Positions 8,189 to 11,549 of a stretch of 11,549 nt of DNA are shown one piece after another; the stretch's first letter is position 1; every line of letters begins with the position of its first letter. The stretch comes from Comamonadaceae bacterium (GTDB lineage: Bacteria; Pseudomonadota; Gammaproteobacteria; Burkholderiales; Burkholderiaceae_C). A program made the translations under genes and the position numbers. The notes under the pieces were generated by a model. That model was not told the origin of the DNA. It worked only from the letters and a program-made list of their open reading frames with translations, and searched no databases. The DNA lies in contig CANCCF010000127.1 of the NCBI GenBank assembly GCA_947374485.1, forward strand, positions 1-11,549, read 5' to 3'.

Positions 8189-9471
8189 CGCAGAGCGACT
8201 GCTTCACACCGATTGCGCGCGACGCCCCCGGAGCTCCGCCCGGCGAGCGCCTGCTCGATGCCCACCGCGCCGTGCGCTATGACGGCCTGCTGCAGCTCAT
8301 TGACGAGGTGCAGCGCCGCCGCTCGATTGAAGACGTGGCGCGCGTGGTGGCCGCGCGCTGGAAGCACTGCGCCAGCGTCAACAACTGGCGCCTGCTGTGC
8401 GTGTATGCCGACCACTGCGCACTGGTGGTGGCCGAGGGCAACCAGGCCGTGGTCACCGAGCTGCAGCTGGGCCAGCTGGCCCCCTTTGACGCGCTGATGT
8501 GGAACAAGCGCATACCGCGCCACTGGAGCGGCGACGCGCTGGCGGCCGAGCGCGTTGGCCTGCCGCCCGGACTGGCCGACGCGCAGGGGCTCGCCCTGAG
8601 CATTCTGCCGGTGCAGCAGGGCCCGGCCACGATAGGCATTGTGAGCGTGCTGTCATTTGAAAAAACCTTTGACAACCTGGACCGCAAATTCAACGCCCTG
8701 GTGGCCGGTGCCATGGCCGCGCGCATTTTGGCCATCCTGACCGAGCAAAGCCTCACGGCCGAGCTGATGCGCGCGCAGAAGCAGATCCTCGAGCAGCGCC
8801 AGGCGGGCATCATGGGCCGCCTGGTGAACGGCGTGGCGCATGAAATCAACACCCCGCTGGGGGTGCAGATTGCCTCCTGCGACGCGCTCGCCGCGATGGT
8901 GCAAGACCCGGCCACGGCAGCCGAATATGCCCAGGACATTCAGGACACGATTGCGCTCATCGACCAGCAGGCGCGCCGTGCCGCCCGCATCGTCAAACGC
9001 CTCAAGCAAATCTCGGCCGCCGCGATGGCCAGCCCCAAAGTGGCCACGCCGCTGCAGGAAGAGCTGACGCTGATTGCCGACGCTTACCCCGATCTGGATA
9101 TCCAGATCCACTGCCCGGCCCAACTCACACTCACGCTGGACCGCGCCGCGCTGGGCACCGTGCTGGGCGAGCTGCTGGACAACGCGCGTGCCCACGGCGG
9201 CGCAGCCCATGGCGCGCAGCCGGTGCTGCTCTCAGCCGAAGACCAGGGTTCCCACATCAGCATCCGGGTCACCGACCACGGCAGCGGCTTCAGCCCCGAG
9301 CAGGCCGAACATTTCCATGACCCGTTCTTCACCAGCAAGCAAAACCAGGGTCACATCGGCATTGGCGGCTACATCGCCCAGAACGTGGCGCGTGATGCCC
9401 TGGGCGCGGCCCTGGAGTTGCACAGCGCACCGGGCAGCAGCAGCGTGGCCCTGCAATTTGCCAAGCCCTGA
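8185..9471 (+). CDS. Soluble sensor histidine kinase with GAF-like N-terminal domain
   Basis: A 428-residue cytoplasmic histidine kinase. Residues about 30-185 look like a GAF-type sensor domain, by the pattern of strands and the closing helix, though family assignment is uncertain. It contains C62, C72 and C78, which could serve as a redox or ligand site. A short helical linker (about 186-210) leads to the H-box NGVAHEINTPLG with phospho-acceptor H219. The ATP domain has N333 in ELLDNARAHG, G1 DHGSG (364-368), an F-box (FHDPFFTSK) and a somewhat unusual G2, GHIGIGGYI, that keeps the G-x-x-G-x-G core. The H-box HEINTPLG closely resembles HELNTPVG of the small kinase upstream, so the two are likely related. 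No membrane helix is present. The start ATG overlaps the stop of the AhpD-like gene by 4 bases and has no well-placed ribosome site of its own, which points to translational coupling. Confidence 0.92.
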   Translation: MTQSDCFTPIARDAPGAPPGERLLDAHRAVRYDGLLQLIDEVQRRRSIEDVARVVAARWKHCASVNNWRLLCVYADHCALVVAEGNQAVVTELQLGQLAPFDALMWNKRIPRHWSGDALAAERVGLPPGLADAQGLALSILPVQQGPATIGIVSVLSFEKTFDNLDRKFNALVAGAMAARILAILTEQSLTAELMRAQKQILEQRQAGIMGRLVNGVAHEINTPLGVQIASCDALAAMVQDPATAAEYAQDIQDTIALIDQQARRAARIVKRLKQISAAAMASPKVATPLQEELTLIADAYPDLDIQIHCPAQLTLTLDRAALGTVLGELLDNARAHGGAAHGAQPVLLSAEDQGSHISIRVTDHGSGFSPEQAEHFHDPFFTSKQNQGHIGIGGYIAQNVARDALGAALELHSAPGSSSVALQFAKP

Positions 9472-9483
9472 GCGGCGCGCGCG

Positions 9484-11549
9484 ATGAATTCCAACGCCGA
9501 CTACCGTGGCCTGCTGGAACTCTCGCCCGACGGCGTCATCGTGGTGCGCGCCGATTGCAGCATCCTGGCCGTCAACAGCAACCTGGAGCAAATGTTTGGC
9601 TACAGCGCGGCCGACCTGGTGGGTGTGCCGCTGGAGTTTCTGCTGCCCGCAGCCTGCGACGCCGTGCGCCAGGTGCAGGGCGACGACGGCCACAGCCGTG
9701 GCCACCAGGCGAAAAACCACGCCCTGCTGGAGTACTGGGTGCAAAACGCAGACGGCCGCACCCTGGCCGTGGACGTCACGCTGGCGGGTGTGCACTCGCA
9801 TGACGCGCAGCAGCCGCTGGTCTGCATCTCGGTGCGCGATGCCACACTGCGCAAGGTCACCGAGCAGGCGCTGGAGGAGGCGCGCATCAAGAGTGACCGT
9901 ATCCAGAACGACCTGCTGCACCTCTCCAACACCTTGCCGCTGGCCATCTTCCAGTGGGAGAGCGATGAGGCCGGCGTCATCAAATACACCTTTGTGAGTG
10001 CGCGCGTGCAGGAGGTGCTGGGCCTGGCGGCTGACAGCATTCTGGCCGACCCCGCGCTGTTTCTGACGCCCCTGCAGGCCGAGGACGCGCAGGCCCTGAC
10101 CGCGCACATGGCGCAGGTCCGGGAGCAGGTGCGCCAGGGCCAGCAACAGGCCTCTTTTTCGCTGGCGCTGCGCGCCCACGTCAACGGCGCGCTGCACTGG
10201 CTGCGCATCTCGACCGTGTATGGCGGGCGGCGCGTGGACAGCCGCACCATCTGGAACGGCTACCTGGAAGACATCACCCGGCGCAAGAAGACCGAAGAAG
10301 ACAAGGAGCTGGCCACCTTCCAGTTCAAAACCCTGTGGGAGAAGTCGCCCGACACCTATCTGTTCATGGGCCCGCACGGGGTGCTCTCCTGCAATGCCCC
10401 GGCGCTGGACCTGTTTGGCGTGACAGACCCGGAGGAGCTCACCGGGCACAGCCTGAGCGATACACGCTTCTCGCCGCCGCAACAGGCCGGTGGTGCGCCC
10501 AGCGCCGAACTGTTTGCGGCCTTGCTTGCGTATGCCTCCGCCCTGGCCCGCGAGGGCGCAGCGGCGGCGCAGCCACCGGCGGGTGTGCCCGTGCGGCTGG
10601 TGCGTGGCTCGGTCAAGTTCGAGTGGCTGCTGCTGCGCCACGGCAAGACCGGATTTGTGGCCGAGATTGTGGTCACGCCCATGCAGATCGACGCGCACGA
10701 CGGCTACCTGCTGATCTGCCAGGACATCAGCCTGCAACGCCAGGCGCAGGTCGAGCTGGTCAACGCCAAACTCGCCGCCGAGGACACAGCCCGCACCAAG
10801 GCCGATTTTCTGGCCAACATGAGCCACGAAATCCGCACCCCCATGAACGCCATCGTGGGCCTCTCGCACCTGGTGCTGCAAACCGAACTGAACCGCAACC
10901 AGCGCGACTTTCTCACCAAGATCCAGGACTCCGGCCAGCACCTGCTGGGCATCATCAACGACATCCTGGACTTCTCCAAAATGGAGGCCGGCAAGCTGAG
11001 CATGGAGCAGCGCGACTTCCAGCTCACCCGGGTGCTGGAAAACGTCACCAACTTGGTGGGCGACAAGGCCCGCGGCAAGGGGCTGGAGCTGGTGTTCGAT
11101 GTGGACCCTGCGGTGCCCGACGATCTGCATGGTGACGCCCTGCGCCTGGGACAGATACTGATCAACTACACCAACAACGCCATCAAGTTCACCCACAGCG
11201 GCGAGATCTGCATCGCCGTCATGGTGCTGGCGTCGGAAGGCGCGCGCATCACCCTGCGCTTCGAGGTGCGCGACACCGGCATCGGCCTCACGCGGGAGCA
11301 GGCCGGGCGCCTGTTCCAGAGCTTCCAGCAGGCCGACATGTCGACCACCCGCAAATACGGGGGCACCGGCCTGGGCCTGGCGATTTGCAAAAGCCTGGCC
11401 GAGCTCATGCACGGCAGCGTGGGCGTCAGCTCGGAGCTGGGCCATGGCGCCACTTTCTGGTTTACCGCACAGCTGGAGCGGGGCCCCAAACAGCCGTTGC
11501 TGGCCCACCTGGGGCCGGACCCGGCCACGGTCAGCAGCCCGGGTCGCGA
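9484..11549 (+). CDS. Multi-PAS sensor histidine kinase, 3' end off window (probably hybrid)
   Basis: 688 codons are visible. PAS1 spans about 5-125 (starts DYRGLLELSPDGVIVV), PAS2 about 145-275 with a PAC-like end (YLEDITRRKKTEED), and PAS3 about 280-420 with an alanine-rich insertion near 345-365. The kinase core follows: H448 in NMSHEIRTPMN, N565 in INYTNNAIKF, G1 DTGIGL (D597) and G2 GGTGLGLAI (626 on). The SHEIRTPMN type H-box is that of hybrid kinases such as BarA and ArcB relatives, so receiver and perhaps Hpt domains probably follow to the right; this is inferred. No membrane helix is present in the visible part, so it is likely a cytoplasmic sensor of redox state or small ligands. 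The gene starts 12 bases after the previous stop. That spacer is only G and C with no ribosome site, so coupling to the upstream gene is likely. Next in-frame ATG falls inside PAS1, supporting 9484. Confidence 0.93.
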   Translation, partial: MNSNADYRGLLELSPDGVIVVRADCSILAVNSNLEQMFGYSAADLVGVPLEFLLPAACDAVRQVQGDDGHSRGHQAKNHALLEYWVQNADGRTLAVDVTLAGVHSHDAQQPLVCISVRDATLRKVTEQALEEARIKSDRIQNDLLHLSNTLPLAIFQWESDEAGVIKYTFVSARVQEVLGLAADSILADPALFLTPLQAEDAQALTAHMAQVREQVRQGQQQASFSLALRAHVNGALHWLRISTVYGGRRVDSRTIWNGYLEDITRRKKTEEDKELATFQFKTLWEKSPDTYLFMGPHGVLSCNAPALDLFGVTDPEELTGHSLSDTRFSPPQQAGGAPSAELFAALLAYASALAREGAAAAQPPAGVPVRLVRGSVKFEWLLLRHGKTGFVAEIVVTPMQIDAHDGYLLICQDISLQRQAQVELVNAKLAAEDTARTKADFLANMSHEIRTPMNAIVGLSHLVLQTELNRNQRDFLTKIQDSGQHLLGIINDILDFSKMEAGKLSMEQRDFQLTRVLENVTNLVGDKARGKGLELVFDVDPAVPDDLHGDALRLGQILINYTNNAIKFTHSGEICIAVMVLASEGARITLRFEVRDTGIGLTREQAGRLFQSFQQADMSTTRKYGGTGLGLAICKSLAELMHGSVGVSSELGHGATFWFTAQLERGPKQPLLAHLGPDPATVSSPGR

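Noticed and set aside
9232..11508. A 758-codon open frame on the minus strand opposite the last two kinases
   Set aside because: Both sense genes carry intact kinase motifs throughout; the antisense translation is low-complexity with no motif, the normal artefact of high GC.

Overview
The window looks like a piece of a high-GC betaproteobacterial chromosome, most likely Burkholderiales and probably Comamonadaceae. This rests on codon use, dense gene packing and the style of the proteins; no rRNA or other marker confirms it. Eight protein-coding genes cover nearly the whole window. I see no tRNA, rRNA, insertion sequence, integrase or CRISPR array.

Left part (1-1941, minus strand): a LysR-type regulator is followed after 17 bases by the ATPase of a two-NBD sugar/nucleoside-type ABC importer, which runs off the left edge. 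They are probably co-transcribed. Middle part (2026-5822, plus strand): divergently transcribed xdhA and xdhB encode a two-subunit xanthine dehydrogenase with all expected iron-sulfur ligands and molybdenum-site residues. They overlap by 4 bases. The 84-base gap between the LysR gene and xdhA holds an imperfect 22-base inverted repeat, a likely operator. Together this reads as a purine uptake and oxidation locus: importer, enzyme and one regulator between them. The usual maturation factor gene xdhC does not follow xdhB here.

Right part (5924-11549, plus strand): a separate signalling cluster begins about 100 bases after xdhB, behind a plausible sigma70-type promoter. In order it holds a receiver protein with a DUF3369-like C-terminal domain and no recognisable output domain, a small soluble histidine kinase with almost nothing before its phospho-acceptor histidine, an AhpD/carboxymuconolactone-decarboxylase-like thiol protein, a GAF-like soluble histidine kinase overlapping the thiol protein gene by 4 bases, and a multi-PAS histidine kinase cut by the right edge. 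None of the kinases shows a membrane segment, so the whole set appears cytoplasmic.

The most interesting unit is this signalling cluster: a CxxC thiol protein translationally coupled to a kinase, within a set of three kinases and one output-less receiver. It may be a cytoplasmic redox- or peroxide-responsive phosphorelay. The architecture is read directly from the sequence; the function is inferred.
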